Part shown: positions 50,203 to 59,495 of the stretch, one piece after another | Position numbering within the stretch: the first letter of the stretch is position 1 | How the letters are laid out: every line of letters begins with the position of its first letter | Assembly (NCBI RefSeq): GCF_037204085.1 | Contig: NZ_JBBCBW010000003.1 | Coordinates: 262,416-326,415 of the forward strand | Source of the DNA: Variovorax sp037204085 | Lineage (GTDB): Bacteria; Pseudomonadota; Gammaproteobacteria; Burkholderiales; Burkholderiaceae_C | DNA length: 64,000 nucleotides | Reading direction: 5' to 3' | Notes under the pieces: generated by a model | What the model was told of the DNA's origin: nothing | The model's database searches: none | Seen by the model: the letters and a program-made list of their open reading frames with translations, nothing else | Translations under genes and position numbers: made by a program

Positions 50203-51440
50203 CTGCGCGCGTCCTCGATCACCTTGCCGTCGTTCGGCAGCGTGCCCGGCGCCACCAGCTCGATGGTGCCGCGCAGCTTGGTCACTTCGCGCACCGCATC
50301 GGCAATGCGCGCTTCGAGCCCGGCCGGTGCGCCGGCGCACTCGAGCCTGAAGGTCATCTGGTCGTCGCCCATTTCGCCTGACACCACGAGGCGCGCACGC
50401 ACGATCTCCGGAAAACGCCGCACGATTTCCGCGACCTGCGAAGGATGCACGAACATGCCGCGCACCTTGGTGGTCTGGTCGGCCCGGCCGAGCCAGCCCT
50501 TGATGCGCTTGTTGGTGCGGCCCGTAGGGCAGGTGCCCGCGAGCACCGCGGAGAGGTCACCGGTGCCAAAGCGCACCAGCGGATAGTCGGGGTTGAAGGT
50601 GGTCACCACGATCTCGCCCACCTCGCCGTCGGGCACGGGGTCTCCGGTGCCGGGGCGCACGATCTCGACCAGCACGCCTTCGTCGATCACCAGGCCTTCG
50701 CGCGCGCTGGTCTCATAAGCGATCAGGCCCAGGTCGGCGGTGGCATAGCACTGGGTGCCCTTCACGCCGTGCGCGGCAATCCAGTCGTGCAGGCTCGGCG
50801 GAAAGGCTTCGCCGGAAACAAGGGCCTTGGTGAGCGAGGGCAGCTTCAGGCCTTTCTCTTCGGCCTTCTCGAGCAAGATTTTCAAGAAGCTCGGTGTGCC
50901 CGCATAACCTTCGGGCTTCAGGTCGACCATGGCTTCGAGCTGCTGCTCGGTCTGGCCGGTGCCGCCCGCAAACACGGTGCAACCCATGGCGCGCGCGCCG
51001 CTCTCCATGATGGAGCCGGCCGGTGTCATGTGGTAGCTGAAGCTGTTGTGAATGAGTTCGCCGGTGCGAAAGCCGGCCGCATGCAATGCGCGCGCGGTGC
51101 GCCAGTAGTCGCGCGCTTCGCCTTCGGGTTCGTAGATGGTGCCGGGGCTTGCGAACACCCGGGGCATGCGGGTGCCGCGGCCAATGGTCGAGAAGCCGCC
51201 GAAGGGATCGTCGGCGCGGCGCTGCTTCTGCAACTCGAGCAGCTCGGTCTTGCGCGTGACGGGCAGCCTGGCGAGTGCTTCGCGTGTGGTGATGTCGGCG
51301 GGCTTTACGCCGTCGAAAATCTTTGCGAAAGCGGGTGCGGCGGTCTGGGCCTGCGCAATCTGCTTCGGCAACGCGGCCAGGAGGTCGCGTTCGCGTTCGG
51401 CGGGGTCACGGATTTCCAGCTTGTCGTAGTGGTCGGTCAT
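50193..51440 (-). CDS. PaaK-like (phenylacetate-CoA ligase family) adenylating enzyme
   Basis: 415 residues of the PaaK family. FASPGTIYEPEGEARDYW (in place of the usual P-loop SSGTTGxP) and ATADLGLIAYET are the ATP-site segments. KIKGWLGRADQTTKVRGMFVHPSQVAEI is the end region before the C-terminal domain. Last gene of the ABC operon. PaaK enzymes activate aryl acids, but the altered P-loop makes an assigned substrate unsafe. ATG 51440 (MTDHYDK) is taken; an ATG at 51455 would add five residues. Confidence 0.82.
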   Translation of the reverse strand: MTDHYDKLEIRDPAERERDLLAALPKQIAQAQTAAPAFAKIFDGVKPADITTREALARLPVTRKTELLELQKQRRADDPFGGFSTIGRGTRMPRVFASPGTIYEPEGEARDYWRTARALHAAGFRTGELIHNSFSYHMTPAGSIMESGARAMGCTVFAGGTGQTEQQLEAMVDLKPEGYAGTPSFLKILLEKAEEKGLKLPSLTKALVSGEAFPPSLHDWIAAHGVKGTQCYATADLGLIAYETSAREGLVIDEGVLVEIVRPGTGDPVPDGEVGEIVVTTFNPDYPLVRFGTGDLSAVLAGTCPTGRTNKRIKGWLGRADQTTKVRGMFVHPSQVAEIVRRFPEIVRARLVVSGEMGDDQMTFRLECAGAPAGLEARIADAVREVTKLRGTIELVAPGTLPNDGKVIEDARSYK

Positions 51441-51470
51441 GTCCGTACCCTTCATCTTTTGGTTCGGTCT

Positions 51471-51589
51471 TGCTCCCTCTCCCCTTGGGGAGAGGGCTGG
51501 GGTGAGGGCCGCAGCCTCGAAGCAGAGACGGTCATGTGCAAGTGCCGCTGCACCCTCACCCTGGCCCTCTCCCGGAGGGAGAGGGAACA
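51471..51589. repeat. REP/BIME-like inverted pair of hairpins
   Basis: Arms 51471-51514 and 51548-51589 are reverse complements with small changes. Each arm contains its own hairpin (CCCTCTCCCC-TT-GGGGAGAGGG in the left, CCCTCTCCC-GGA-GGGAGAGGG in the right) followed by a GGGTGAGGG-like tail. It lies between the PaaK-like gene and livF. Confidence 0.8.
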
Positions 51590-51606
51590 ACACGAAATGC
51601 ACGCCA

Positions 51607-52419
51607 TCAAGCCAGCCACCTCTTGCGCCGCTTGTAGCTCTTCACGTCGCGAAAACTCTTTCGGTCCGCACCGCCGACGCCAAGGTAGAACTCCTTCACG
51701 TCCTCGTTCTCGCGCAGGCTCTTGGCCTCGCCGTCCATCACGATGCGGCCGTTCTCCAGGATGTAGCCGTAGTCGGCGTAGCGCAGAGCCATGTTGGTGT
51801 TCTGCTCGGCCAGCAGAAAGGTCACGCGCTCCTTGGTGTTCAGGTCTTTCACGATCTCGAACACTTCTTCGACGATCTGCGGCGCCAAGCCCATCGAGGG
51901 TTCGTCGAGCAGCACCATCGTCGGGTTGGCCATCAGCGCGCGGCCGATGGCGCACATCTGCTGTTCGCCACCCGAGGTGTAGGCCGCCTGCGATGTGCGG
52001 CGCGTCTTCAGGCGCGGGAAGTACGCATACACCTTCTCCAGCGTCTGCTGCACCGCCGCCTTGCCGTCGGTGCGCGTGTAGGCGCCGGTCATCAGGTTTT
52101 CCTCGATCGTCAGGTGCGCGAAGCAATGGCGGCCTTCCATCACCTGGATCAGCCCGCGCTTCACCAGCTCGGAGGGCGAGAGCGCCTCGATGCGCTCGCC
52201 CCGCAATTCGATGGTGCCCTTGGTCACCGCGCCGCGTTCGCCCGCGAGCAGGTTGCTCACCGCGCGCAGCGTGGTTGTCTTGCCCGCGCCGTTGCCGCCG
52301 AGCAGTGCCACGATGCCGCCCTCGGGCACTGTGAGCGAAACGCCCTTCAGCACCAGGATCACGTGGTTGTAGATGACCTCGATGCCGTTGACGTCGAGAA
52401 GGATTTTGGATTCGCTCAT
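51607..52419 (-). CDS. livF: branched-chain-type ABC transporter ATP-binding protein (LivF-like)
   Basis: 270 residues with Walker A LLGGNGAGKTT, the signature SGGEQQM and Walker B MVLLDEPSMGLAP, plus the LivF-like QVMEGRHCFAHLTIEENL stretch. The C-terminal tail (KSFRDVKSYKRRKRW) is longer and more basic than in classical LivF. ATG 52419. Separated from the binding protein gene by 95 bases and from the ligase gene by a REP-like pair. Confidence 0.9.
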   Translation of the reverse strand: MSESKILLDVNGIEVIYNHVILVLKGVSLTVPEGGIVALLGGNGAGKTTTLRAVSNLLAGERGAVTKGTIELRGERIEALSPSELVKRGLIQVMEGRHCFAHLTIEENLMTGAYTRTDGKAAVQQTLEKVYAYFPRLKTRRTSQAAYTSGGEQQMCAIGRALMANPTMVLLDEPSMGLAPQIVEEVFEIVKDLNTKERVTFLLAEQNTNMALRYADYGYILENGRIVMDGEAKSLRENEDVKEFYLGVGGADRKSFRDVKSYKRRKRWLA

Positions 52420-52514
52420 GGTGTGGTCCGAAGCATTCGAAAGAACAACGACACAAAGAGGCTGTTCTTTCGAATGGCGGCTCTTGCGAGCCGCCACGGT
52501 TCATCAACCAGTGA

Positions 52515-53846
52515 TCAGGAACTGCAGTCGGCCGCGTCGCGGCGGGTGAGCTTCTTCTCGCCCGCGTACTTTTCGGCCGCAACCTTCACCATCGGCTTGA
52601 TGATCTGCTCGTCGGCCTGGTACCAGTCGGACATGCCACCCCACTTGGCGCCGTCCCAGGTGTGCACGCGCGCCCAGGTCGAGCCCATGTGGTCCTGGCA
52701 CGATGTGCTCAGCGGACGCAGCACGCCCGAGAAGCCCAGCGAGTCGAGCTTCTTCTGGTCGAGCGCCAGGTTTTCCATGCCCCAGCGCACCTGCTCGCCC
52801 GTCATGACCTTGCCCTTGCCGAAGCGCTCCTGCGCGCGCTTCACGGCTTCGACGCCGAGCATCTGGATGATCACGCCGCGCGTGTAGAGCACCGAGCCCA
52901 CTTCTTCCTTCGGCCCCGTGCCCTGGCCCTTGTCGTGCACCTGCTTGAGGATTTCCTGGATCACCTTGGGCTCGGTACCCGAGGTGTTGAGCGCCAGCGC
53001 GTTGTAGCCCTTGGCATTGGCGCCCACGTCCTTCACGTCAGGCTCGGCGCCGGCCCACCACACGCCGTACATCTTCTCGCGCGGATAGCCCGTGGCCACC
53101 GCTTCCTTCAGGGCGGTGGAGTTCATCACGCCCCAGCCCCACAGCATCACGTAGTCGGGCCGCGACTGGCGCACCTGCAGCCAGGCGGACTTTTGTTCCA
53201 CGCCGGGCGCGGTGACCGGAATGAGCGACAGCTCGAAGCCGTTCTGCTTGGCGCGCTCCTGCAGCAGCGGAATCGGTTCCTTGCCGAAAGGCGAGTCGTG
53301 ATAGACAAGGGCGATCTTCTTGCCCTTGAGCTTGTCCATGCCGCCTTCCTTCTTGCCGATGTGCTGGATCAGGATGTCGGCTGCGGTCCAGTAGCTGCCC
53401 ATCAGCGGAAAGTTCCACTTGAACACGCTGCCGTCCTGCGACGCCGAGAGGCCGTAGCCCAGCGTGATGAGCGGGATCTTGTCGGTGGGCACCTTGTCGG
53501 TCAGCGCAAAGGTGATGCCGGTGGCCTGCGGGTCGAACAGCGTCACGCCGGGGCGGCCCTTCAGGCGCTCGTAGCACTCCACGCCCTTGTCCGTGGCGTA
53601 GCCGGTCTCGCATTCTTCGTACGCGATCTTCACGCCGTTGATGCCGCCGGTGGCGTTGACGTACTTGATGTAGTCCTGCTTGCCGTTGGCCCAGGGCGTG
53701 CCGTTGGGCGCGTACGGCCCGGTGCGGTACACCAGCAGCGGGAAGAACTGTTCCTTGGCCTGGGCTTGCGCGAGCGATGGCGCCAGTAGGCTGCCGACGG
53801 TGCCGGCCACCAGGGCGGCGGTCAGAGCGAGCGATTTCAGTTTCAT
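52515..53846 (-). CDS. branched-chain-type ABC transporter substrate-binding protein
   Basis: 443 residues, larger than classical LivK (about 370). Signal peptide LKSLALTAALVAGTVGSLL to AQAQ. The mature protein begins with KEQFFPLLVYRTGPYAPNGTPWANGKQDYIKYVN and has the type-I periplasmic fold (LVYHDSPFGKEPIPLLQERAKQNG). Cysteines at ECETGY and CYERL and a terminal DCSS are unusual. Ligand unknown; the two CoA ligases at the operon ends suggest an organic acid and not an amino acid. Confidence 0.88.
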   Translation of the reverse strand: MKLKSLALTAALVAGTVGSLLAPSLAQAQAKEQFFPLLVYRTGPYAPNGTPWANGKQDYIKYVNATGGINGVKIAYEECETGYATDKGVECYERLKGRPGVTLFDPQATGITFALTDKVPTDKIPLITLGYGLSASQDGSVFKWNFPLMGSYWTAADILIQHIGKKEGGMDKLKGKKIALVYHDSPFGKEPIPLLQERAKQNGFELSLIPVTAPGVEQKSAWLQVRQSRPDYVMLWGWGVMNSTALKEAVATGYPREKMYGVWWAGAEPDVKDVGANAKGYNALALNTSGTEPKVIQEILKQVHDKGQGTGPKEEVGSVLYTRGVIIQMLGVEAVKRAQERFGKGKVMTGEQVRWGMENLALDQKKLDSLGFSGVLRPLSTSCQDHMGSTWARVHTWDGAKWGGMSDWYQADEQIIKPMVKVAAEKYAGEKKLTRRDAADCSS

Positions 53847-53902
53847 GCCTGTCTCCTTATGTGGGCACCTCTGTGCCGGTTTCTACGAACGAATCAAGAA
53901 AA

Positions 53903-54967
53903 TCAGTGTGGGAAGGGCCAGAGCCGCAATTTCTCCTTGCCCGTGGACCACAGCCTTGCAAGGCCGTGCGGCTCCACGATCAGGAAGAACACGATCAGCG
54001 CGCCGAAGATCATGGTCTCCAGGTGCGAGGCCAGCGCGGTCGAGATCGAGAAGCCCAGCCACCCGGGCAGCTGGTTCAAAAAGAGCGGCAGCAGCACGAT
54101 GAACGCGGCGCCGAAGAAGCTGCCCATGATCGAGCCGAGCCCGCCGATGATCACCATGAAGAGCAGCTGGAACGAGCGGTCGATGCTGAATGCTGCCGGC
54201 TCCCAGGCGCCCAGGTGAATGAAGCCCCACAGCGCGCCGGCCACGCCGACGATGAAGCTGCTCACCGCAAAGGCCGTGAGCTTGGCGTACACCGGGCGAA
54301 TGCCGATCACCGCGGCGGCCACATCCATGTCGCGCATGGCCATCCACTCGCGGCCGATGGCGCTGCGCACCAGGTTCTTGGCGAGCAATGCGAACACCAC
54401 CACAAAGACCAGGCAGAACAGGTACTTCTGCACCGGCGACTCGATCGGCACGCCGAACACGTTGAGCCCCGCCACGCTCACAGAACCCGAAGACGAATTG
54501 TTGGTGAACCACTGGATGCGAAGAAACGCCCAGTCGGTAAAGAACTGCGCCGCCAGCGTGGCCACCGCGAGGTACAGCCCCTTGATGCGCAAGCTGGGAA
54601 TACCGAACAGCACGCCGATCATCGTGGCGCACAGGCCGCCGAGCAGCAGCGATGCAATCAGCGGCATGCCGTCGATGCGCACCTGGAAGTTGTACGCCGC
54701 ATATGCGCCCACCGCCATGAAGGCACCGGTGCCCAGAGAGATCTGCCCGCAGTAGCCGACCAGGATGTTGAGGCCCAGCGCCGCAAGCGAAAGAATAAGA
54801 AAGGGCGTGAGGATGGCGCGCATCCAGTAGTCGGACACGCCCAGCGGCACCACGATGAAAGCCACGAGCAGCAGCACCAGGATGGCGATGCGGTCCTGCG
54901 CGATCGGAAAGATCTGCTGGTCGGCCCTGTAGCTCGACTTGAATTGGCCGTTTTCTCTGTAGAACAT
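53903..54967 (-). CDS. livM: branched-chain-type ABC transporter permease (LivM-like)
   Basis: 354 residues with 8-10 membrane helices, including ILTPFLILSLAALGLNILVGYCGQISLGTGAFMAVGAYAAYN and the cytoplasmic coupling loop RSAIGREWMAMRDMDVAAAVIGIRPVYAKLTAF. It starts one base before the livH stop region (ATG 54967, livH stop at 54969), as in a tightly packed operon. Confidence 0.9.
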   Translation of the reverse strand: MFYRENGQFKSSYRADQQIFPIAQDRIAILVLLLVAFIVVPLGVSDYWMRAILTPFLILSLAALGLNILVGYCGQISLGTGAFMAVGAYAAYNFQVRIDGMPLIASLLLGGLCATMIGVLFGIPSLRIKGLYLAVATLAAQFFTDWAFLRIQWFTNNSSSGSVSVAGLNVFGVPIESPVQKYLFCLVFVVVFALLAKNLVRSAIGREWMAMRDMDVAAAVIGIRPVYAKLTAFAVSSFIVGVAGALWGFIHLGAWEPAAFSIDRSFQLLFMVIIGGLGSIMGSFFGAAFIVLLPLFLNQLPGWLGFSISTALASHLETMIFGALIVFFLIVEPHGLARLWSTGKEKLRLWPFPH

Positions 54968-54968
54968 C

Positions 54969-55898
54969 TCAGACCCGATCGATGATCTTTTCGCCGAACA
55001 GCCCTTGAGGCCGCACGAGCAGGAAGACCAGTGCAAGAACATAAGCGAACCAGATCTCGATGCCGCCACCGAGCATGGGGCCGAGATAAATTTCAGAAAG
55101 CTTCTCGCCCACGCCGATCAGCAGGCCGCCGATGATGGCGCCCGGAATCGAGGTGAGACCGCCCAAAATGACTACCGGCAGCGCCTTCAGCGCCACCAGC
55201 GAAAGCGAGAACTGCACGCCCAGCTTCGAACCCCAGATGATCCCGGCCACCAGCGCCGAGAAGCCGGCTACCGACCACACGATCACCCAGATGCGCTTGA
55301 GCGGAATGCCGATGGACTGCGCGGCCTGGTGGTCGTCGGCCACCGCGCGCAGTGCACGGCCCGTGGCGGTCTTCTGGAAGAAGATGGCCAGCACCACCAC
55401 AAGGCCCGCCGCAACCAGCGCGGCAATCAGGTCTTCCTGGCTCAGCAGCAGCCCGCCCTGGAAAGTGCCCTGCAGCACCATCAGCGGTTCCTTGGGCATG
55501 CCCACGTCGATCTTGTAGATGTCGTTGCCGAAGATCGTCTGGCCCACGCCGTCCAGAAAGTAGGCAATGCCCAGTGTGGCCATCAGGAGCGTGATGCCTT
55601 CCTGGTTCACCAGCTTGCTGAGCGCGAGCCGCTCGATGAGCCAGGCCACGATCACCATCACGCCCATGGCCGCCACAAAGGCCAGGATGTTCGCGAGGAT
55701 CTGGCTTTCGAAGCCGAACCACTGCGGAAACCATTCGGCAAATCGCGCCATGGCCAGCGCCGCGAACAGCACCATTGCGCCCTGCGCAAAGTTGAAGACG
55801 CCCGAGGCCTTGTAGATCAGCACGAAGCCGATGGCGATCAGCGAATAGAGCATGCCGACCATCAGGCCGCCAAACAATGTCTCTAGAAAAAAGCCCAT
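54969..55898 (-). CDS. livH: branched-chain-type ABC transporter permease (LivH-like)
   Basis: 309 residues: FLETLFGGLMVGMLYSLIAIGFVLIYKASGVFNFAQGAMVLFAALAM at the N-terminus and the loop FFQKTATGRALRAVADDHQAAQSIGIPLKRIWVIVW. These are typical LivH features. ATG 55898 is one base from the livG stop. Confidence 0.9.
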   Translation of the reverse strand: MGFFLETLFGGLMVGMLYSLIAIGFVLIYKASGVFNFAQGAMVLFAALAMARFAEWFPQWFGFESQILANILAFVAAMGVMVIVAWLIERLALSKLVNQEGITLLMATLGIAYFLDGVGQTIFGNDIYKIDVGMPKEPLMVLQGTFQGGLLLSQEDLIAALVAAGLVVVLAIFFQKTATGRALRAVADDHQAAQSIGIPLKRIWVIVWSVAGFSALVAGIIWGSKLGVQFSLSLVALKALPVVILGGLTSIPGAIIGGLLIGVGEKLSEIYLGPMLGGGIEIWFAYVLALVFLLVRPQGLFGEKIIDRV

Positions 55899-55899
55899 G

Positions 55900-56688
55900 T
55901 CAGTGCTCCACACCCAGATACGCCCGGATGACGTCTTCGTTGTTGCGCACCTCATGGGGCGTGCCGTCGCCGATCTTCTTGCCGTAGTCGAGCACCACCA
56001 CGCGGTCGGAGATGTCCATCACCACGCCCATGTCGTGCTCGATGAGGACGATGGTGGCGCCGAACTCGTCGTTCACGTCGAGGATGAAGCGGCTCATGTC
56101 CTGCTTTTCTTCCACGTTCATGCCGGCCATCGGCTCGTCGAGCAGCAGCACCTGCGGCTCCATGGCGAGCGCGCGGCCCAGGTCGACGCGCTTTTGCAGG
56201 CCGTAGGGCAGGCGGCCCACCGGCGTCTTGCGGTGCGCCTGAATCTCGAGAAAGTCGATGATGTGCTCGACGAACTCGCGGTGCTTCAGCTCCTCGCGCT
56301 CGGCCGGGCCCCAGCGCAGCGCCTGTGCGAACAGCCCGCTCTTCATCTTGAGGTTGCGGCCCGTCATGATGTTGTCGAGCACGCTCATGCCCTTGAAGAG
56401 CGCAAGGTTCTGGAAGGTGCGCGCCACGCCCATCTCGGCCACCTGGCGCGAGTTCATGTGCTTGAAGGTCTGGCCGCGAAAGGTGATGGAGCCCTGCTGC
56501 GGCCAGTACACGCCGTTGATGCAATTCAGCATCGAACTCTTGCCCGCACCGTTGGGACCGATGATGGCCCGCACCTCGTGCTCGCGCACGTTGAAGCTGA
56601 TGTCGGTGAGCGCCTTCACGCCGCCGAAGCTCAAGGAGATGTTCTGCACGTCGAGAATGACGTCGCCGGTTTTTCTGTTGCTGCTCAT
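55900..56688 (-). CDS. livG: branched-chain-type ABC transporter ATP-binding protein (LivG-like)
   Basis: 262 residues with Walker A IIGPNGAGKSSMLN, the LivG-type signature LPYGLQKRVDLGRALA and Walker B VLLLDEPMAGMN. The C-terminal VVLDYGKKIGDGTPHEVRNNEDVIRAYLG is canonical. The start overlaps the ligase stop by ATGA (56685-56688). Confidence 0.92.
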   Translation of the reverse strand: MSSNRKTGDVILDVQNISLSFGGVKALTDISFNVREHEVRAIIGPNGAGKSSMLNCINGVYWPQQGSITFRGQTFKHMNSRQVAEMGVARTFQNLALFKGMSVLDNIMTGRNLKMKSGLFAQALRWGPAEREELKHREFVEHIIDFLEIQAHRKTPVGRLPYGLQKRVDLGRALAMEPQVLLLDEPMAGMNVEEKQDMSRFILDVNDEFGATIVLIEHDMGVVMDISDRVVVLDYGKKIGDGTPHEVRNNEDVIRAYLGVEH

Positions 56689-58640
56689 GCCGCTGCCTTC
56701 ACGATGGGGAAGGTCTTGGCCTCGACGATCTTCAGCGTGGCGCTGACAACCCCCGTGCGTCCGTCCTCGAACTTGACCTGGGTCTCGATGAACTGCTCGG
56801 TCTTGCGGCCGTAGAGCGCATCGACAAGCACCGCGTACTTCTCGGCGATGAAGCCCCGGCGCACCTTGCGCGTGCGGGTGAGCTCATCGTCGTCGGGGTC
56901 GAGCTCCTTGTGCAGCACCAGGAAGCGCGCGATCTGCGTCTCGCCCATGCCGTCTTCGCTCGCAAGGTCGGCATTGACCTTGGCGATGCATTCGCCCACC
57001 AGCGTCAGCACCTCGGGCTTGCCGGCCAGGTCGACGTAGCCGCCGTAGGCCAGCCCGCGCCGCTCGGCCCAGTTGCCCACGGCCTCGAAGTCGATGTTGA
57101 TGGCCGCGCAGACCTCGTTGCGTCCGTTGCCAAAGCACACGGCTTCCTTGATCTGCGGAAAGAACTTGAGCTTGTTCTCGATGTAGTTGGGCGCAAAGAT
57201 CGCGCCGCTCACGAGCCGGCCCACGTCCTTGGCGCGATCGATGATGCGCAGGTGCCCTTCGCTGTCGAGCACGCCCGCATCGCCGGTGTGGAAGTAGCCG
57301 TTCGCGTCGAGCACTTCGGCGGTGGCGTCGGGGCGCTTGTAGTATTCCTTCAGCACCGACACGCCGCGCACCAGCACTTCGCCATCGTCGGCAATCTTGA
57401 GTTCGATGCCCGGCGCGGCGGTGCCCACCGTCTGCAGCTTGACCTTGCCGTCCTGCTGCAGGCACACATACGCGCAGGTTTCGGTCTGGCCGTAGAACTG
57501 CTTCAGGTTGACGCCGATGGAACGATAGAAGCGGAACAGGTCGGGCCCGATGGCCGCGCCGGCTGTGTACGCCACGCGGATGCGGCTCATGCCCAGCACG
57601 TTGCGCAGCGGCCCGTACACCAGCAGGTTGCCCAGGCTGTACATCAGCCGGTCGCCCGTGCCCACCGGCGCGCCGTTGAGAATGTCCGCGCCCACGCGCT
57701 GCGCAAGCGCCATGAACTTTGCGTACAGCCAGCGCTTGGGCGCCGCCGCGTCTTCCATGCGGATCGACACGGCCGTGAGCAGCCCTTCGAAGGTGCGCGG
57801 CGGGCCGAAGTAATAGCTCGGCCCGATCTCGCGCATGTCGTTCATCACCGTCTCGCTCGACTCCGGGCAGTTGAGCGTGAAGCCGCCCACCAGCCACTGC
57901 GCCACCGAGAACAAGTGGTCGCCCACCCACGCCATCGGCAGGTAGCTCATGATGTTGTCGCCGGGGCCGAGCTTGTCGGTTTCCACGCCGCCGCGGCCCG
58001 CCGCGATGAAGCTCGCATGCGTCTGGCACACGCCCTTGGGGCGGCCGGTGGTGCCGGAGGTGTAGAGGATCACGCCGACGTCGCTGGCCTCGCCGCTGGC
58101 CACCGCACGGTCGTAGTAGCCGGGGTTCGCTGCGTCGAATGTGCGGCCCAGTTCGCGCAGCTGGTCGTAGCTCATGAGCCCGGGCTGGTCGTAGTGGCGC
58201 AGGCCCTTGGGGTCGTCGTAGATGATGTGGCGGATGCCGTGCTGCTCGTTCTTTTGCAGCTCGCGACACTCGAGCAGCTTGTCGACCTGCTCCTGGTCTT
58301 CGACGATCACGAAGTCGATGGCCGCGTCCTGCAGCATGAAGACCATTTCGCTGGCCACCGCGTCCTGGTAAAGCGGCACCGGCACGCCGCGCAGGCTTTG
58401 TGCCGCGAGCACCGCCATGTACAGGTGCGGGCGGTTGGCGCCCACGATGGACAGGTTGTCGAAGGGCTTGAAGCCCAGGCTCGCGAGGCCGCAGGCCATC
58501 TCGCGCACCTCTTGGGCCACGGCGCTCCAGCTCCAGGTCTGCCAGATGCCCAGGTCCTTCTCGCGAACGGCGGGCGCATCGGGCTGGGCCTGGGCGTGGG
58601 CGAGCAGCAGGCGGGGAAAGGTGGGGTCGGTGGTTTGCAC
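56685..58640 (-). CDS. long-chain-type AMP-forming acyl-CoA synthetase
   Basis: 651 residues of the long-chain acyl-CoA synthetase type: LYTSGTTGRPKGV (P-loop), FYGQTETCAYVCLQQDGK, YFHTGDAGVLDSEGHLRIIDRAKD (core with conserved Asp) and the C-terminal TRTRKVRRGFIAEKY. First gene of the seven-gene ABC/ligase operon. The GTG at 58640 (QTTDPTFPRLLLAHAQAQP) was preferred to the ATG at 58739, because the latter would run past the putative operator and overlap the divergent regulator start. Confidence 0.85.
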   Translation of the reverse strand: MQTTDPTFPRLLLAHAQAQPDAPAVREKDLGIWQTWSWSAVAQEVREMACGLASLGFKPFDNLSIVGANRPHLYMAVLAAQSLRGVPVPLYQDAVASEMVFMLQDAAIDFVIVEDQEQVDKLLECRELQKNEQHGIRHIIYDDPKGLRHYDQPGLMSYDQLRELGRTFDAANPGYYDRAVASGEASDVGVILYTSGTTGRPKGVCQTHASFIAAGRGGVETDKLGPGDNIMSYLPMAWVGDHLFSVAQWLVGGFTLNCPESSETVMNDMREIGPSYYFGPPRTFEGLLTAVSIRMEDAAAPKRWLYAKFMALAQRVGADILNGAPVGTGDRLMYSLGNLLVYGPLRNVLGMSRIRVAYTAGAAIGPDLFRFYRSIGVNLKQFYGQTETCAYVCLQQDGKVKLQTVGTAAPGIELKIADDGEVLVRGVSVLKEYYKRPDATAEVLDANGYFHTGDAGVLDSEGHLRIIDRAKDVGRLVSGAIFAPNYIENKLKFFPQIKEAVCFGNGRNEVCAAINIDFEAVGNWAERRGLAYGGYVDLAGKPEVLTLVGECIAKVNADLASEDGMGETQIARFLVLHKELDPDDDELTRTRKVRRGFIAEKYAVLVDALYGRKTEQFIETQVKFEDGRTGVVSATLKIVEAKTFPIVKAAA

Positions 58641-58675
58641 AGTGGGCGGATCGTAGGCCTCACTTTGACGCTGGG

Positions 58676-58693
58676 TTGTCGTTCCAACGACAA
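58676..58693. promoter_or_regulatory. putative Crp/Fnr-type operator between divergent operons
   Basis: TTGTCGTTCCAACGACAA: two perfect 8-bp arms around CC. It fits the TTG-N12-CAA outline of Crp/Fnr-family sites and lies in the interval between the AMP-ligase operon and the Crp/Fnr gene, 32 bases before the latter. Confidence 0.6.
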
Positions 58694-58724
58694 TCCTAGG
58701 GACACTACTCCCCGGAGTTTCCCG

Positions 58725-59495
58725 ATGCTTCACGGCCATTCAAACCACAGCCTGCACGGCGCTTCGATCAAGGACCGCGCGCGTTCTCCCAATGCCGAAG
58801 AGCTCGACGGCATTCCGTGGCTGCCCGCGCTCACGCCCACCGAGCGGCGCCGCGCCGAGGCCGCGCTGGTGGTGGGCGAGGCCGAGGTCGGCGACCTCGT
58901 GTGCCGTGTCGGCCGCTCGCCCACCTACTGGTTCGGTGTGGTCGAGGGCCTGCTCAAGATGAGCAACGACAACGCCGACGGCGGCTCCGTCACCTATGCC
59001 GGCATACCGCCGGGCGGCTGGTTCGGCGAAGGCACGGTCATGAAGCGCGAGCCCTACCGCTACAACATCCAGGCGCTGCGGCGCAGCGTGGTGGCGGGCC
59101 TGCCGATCGACAGCTTTCACTGGCTGCTGGATCACTCCATCGGCTTCAACCGCTTTGTGATGAACCAGCTCAACGAGCGGCTCGGCCAGTTCATTGCGGC
59201 GCTGGAGATCGACCGCCTCAACAACCCCGACGCGCGCGTGGCGCGCAACCTGGTGTCGCTGTTCAACCCGGTGCTGTACCCCGGCGTGGGCGAAGTCTTG
59301 CGCATCACGCAGCAGGAGCTGGCCTACCTGGTCGGCCTTTCGCGCCAGCGTGTGAACGAGGCGCTCAACGGCCTTTCGGCGCAGGGGTTGATCCGGGTGG
59401 AGTACGGTGGGCTGCGCGTGCTCGACCTGCCCGGCCTGCGCGCAACCGCAATGTCGAACAAGAAGAACACTTCACGGGAAACGGAAACCTCATGA
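58725..59495 (+). CDS. Crp/Fnr-family transcriptional regulator
   Basis: 256 residues: a cyclic-nucleotide-binding-like beta barrel (about 30-140, with GVVEGLLKMSNDNADGGSVTYAGIPPGGWFGEGTVMKREPY) and a C-terminal winged helix (LRITQQELAYLVGLSRQRVNEALNGLSAQGLIRVEYGGLRVLDL). FNR-type cysteine ligands are not seen, so the signal is unlikely to be an iron-sulfur cluster. The likely target is the divergent operon via 58676-58693. The ATG at 58725 follows CGGAG. Confidence 0.9.
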   Translation: MLHGHSNHSLHGASIKDRARSPNAEELDGIPWLPALTPTERRRAEAALVVGEAEVGDLVCRVGRSPTYWFGVVEGLLKMSNDNADGGSVTYAGIPPGGWFGEGTVMKREPYRYNIQALRRSVVAGLPIDSFHWLLDHSIGFNRFVMNQLNERLGQFIAALEIDRLNNPDARVARNLVSLFNPVLYPGVGEVLRITQQELAYLVGLSRQRVNEALNGLSAQGLIRVEYGGLRVLDLPGLRATAMSNKKNTSRETETS

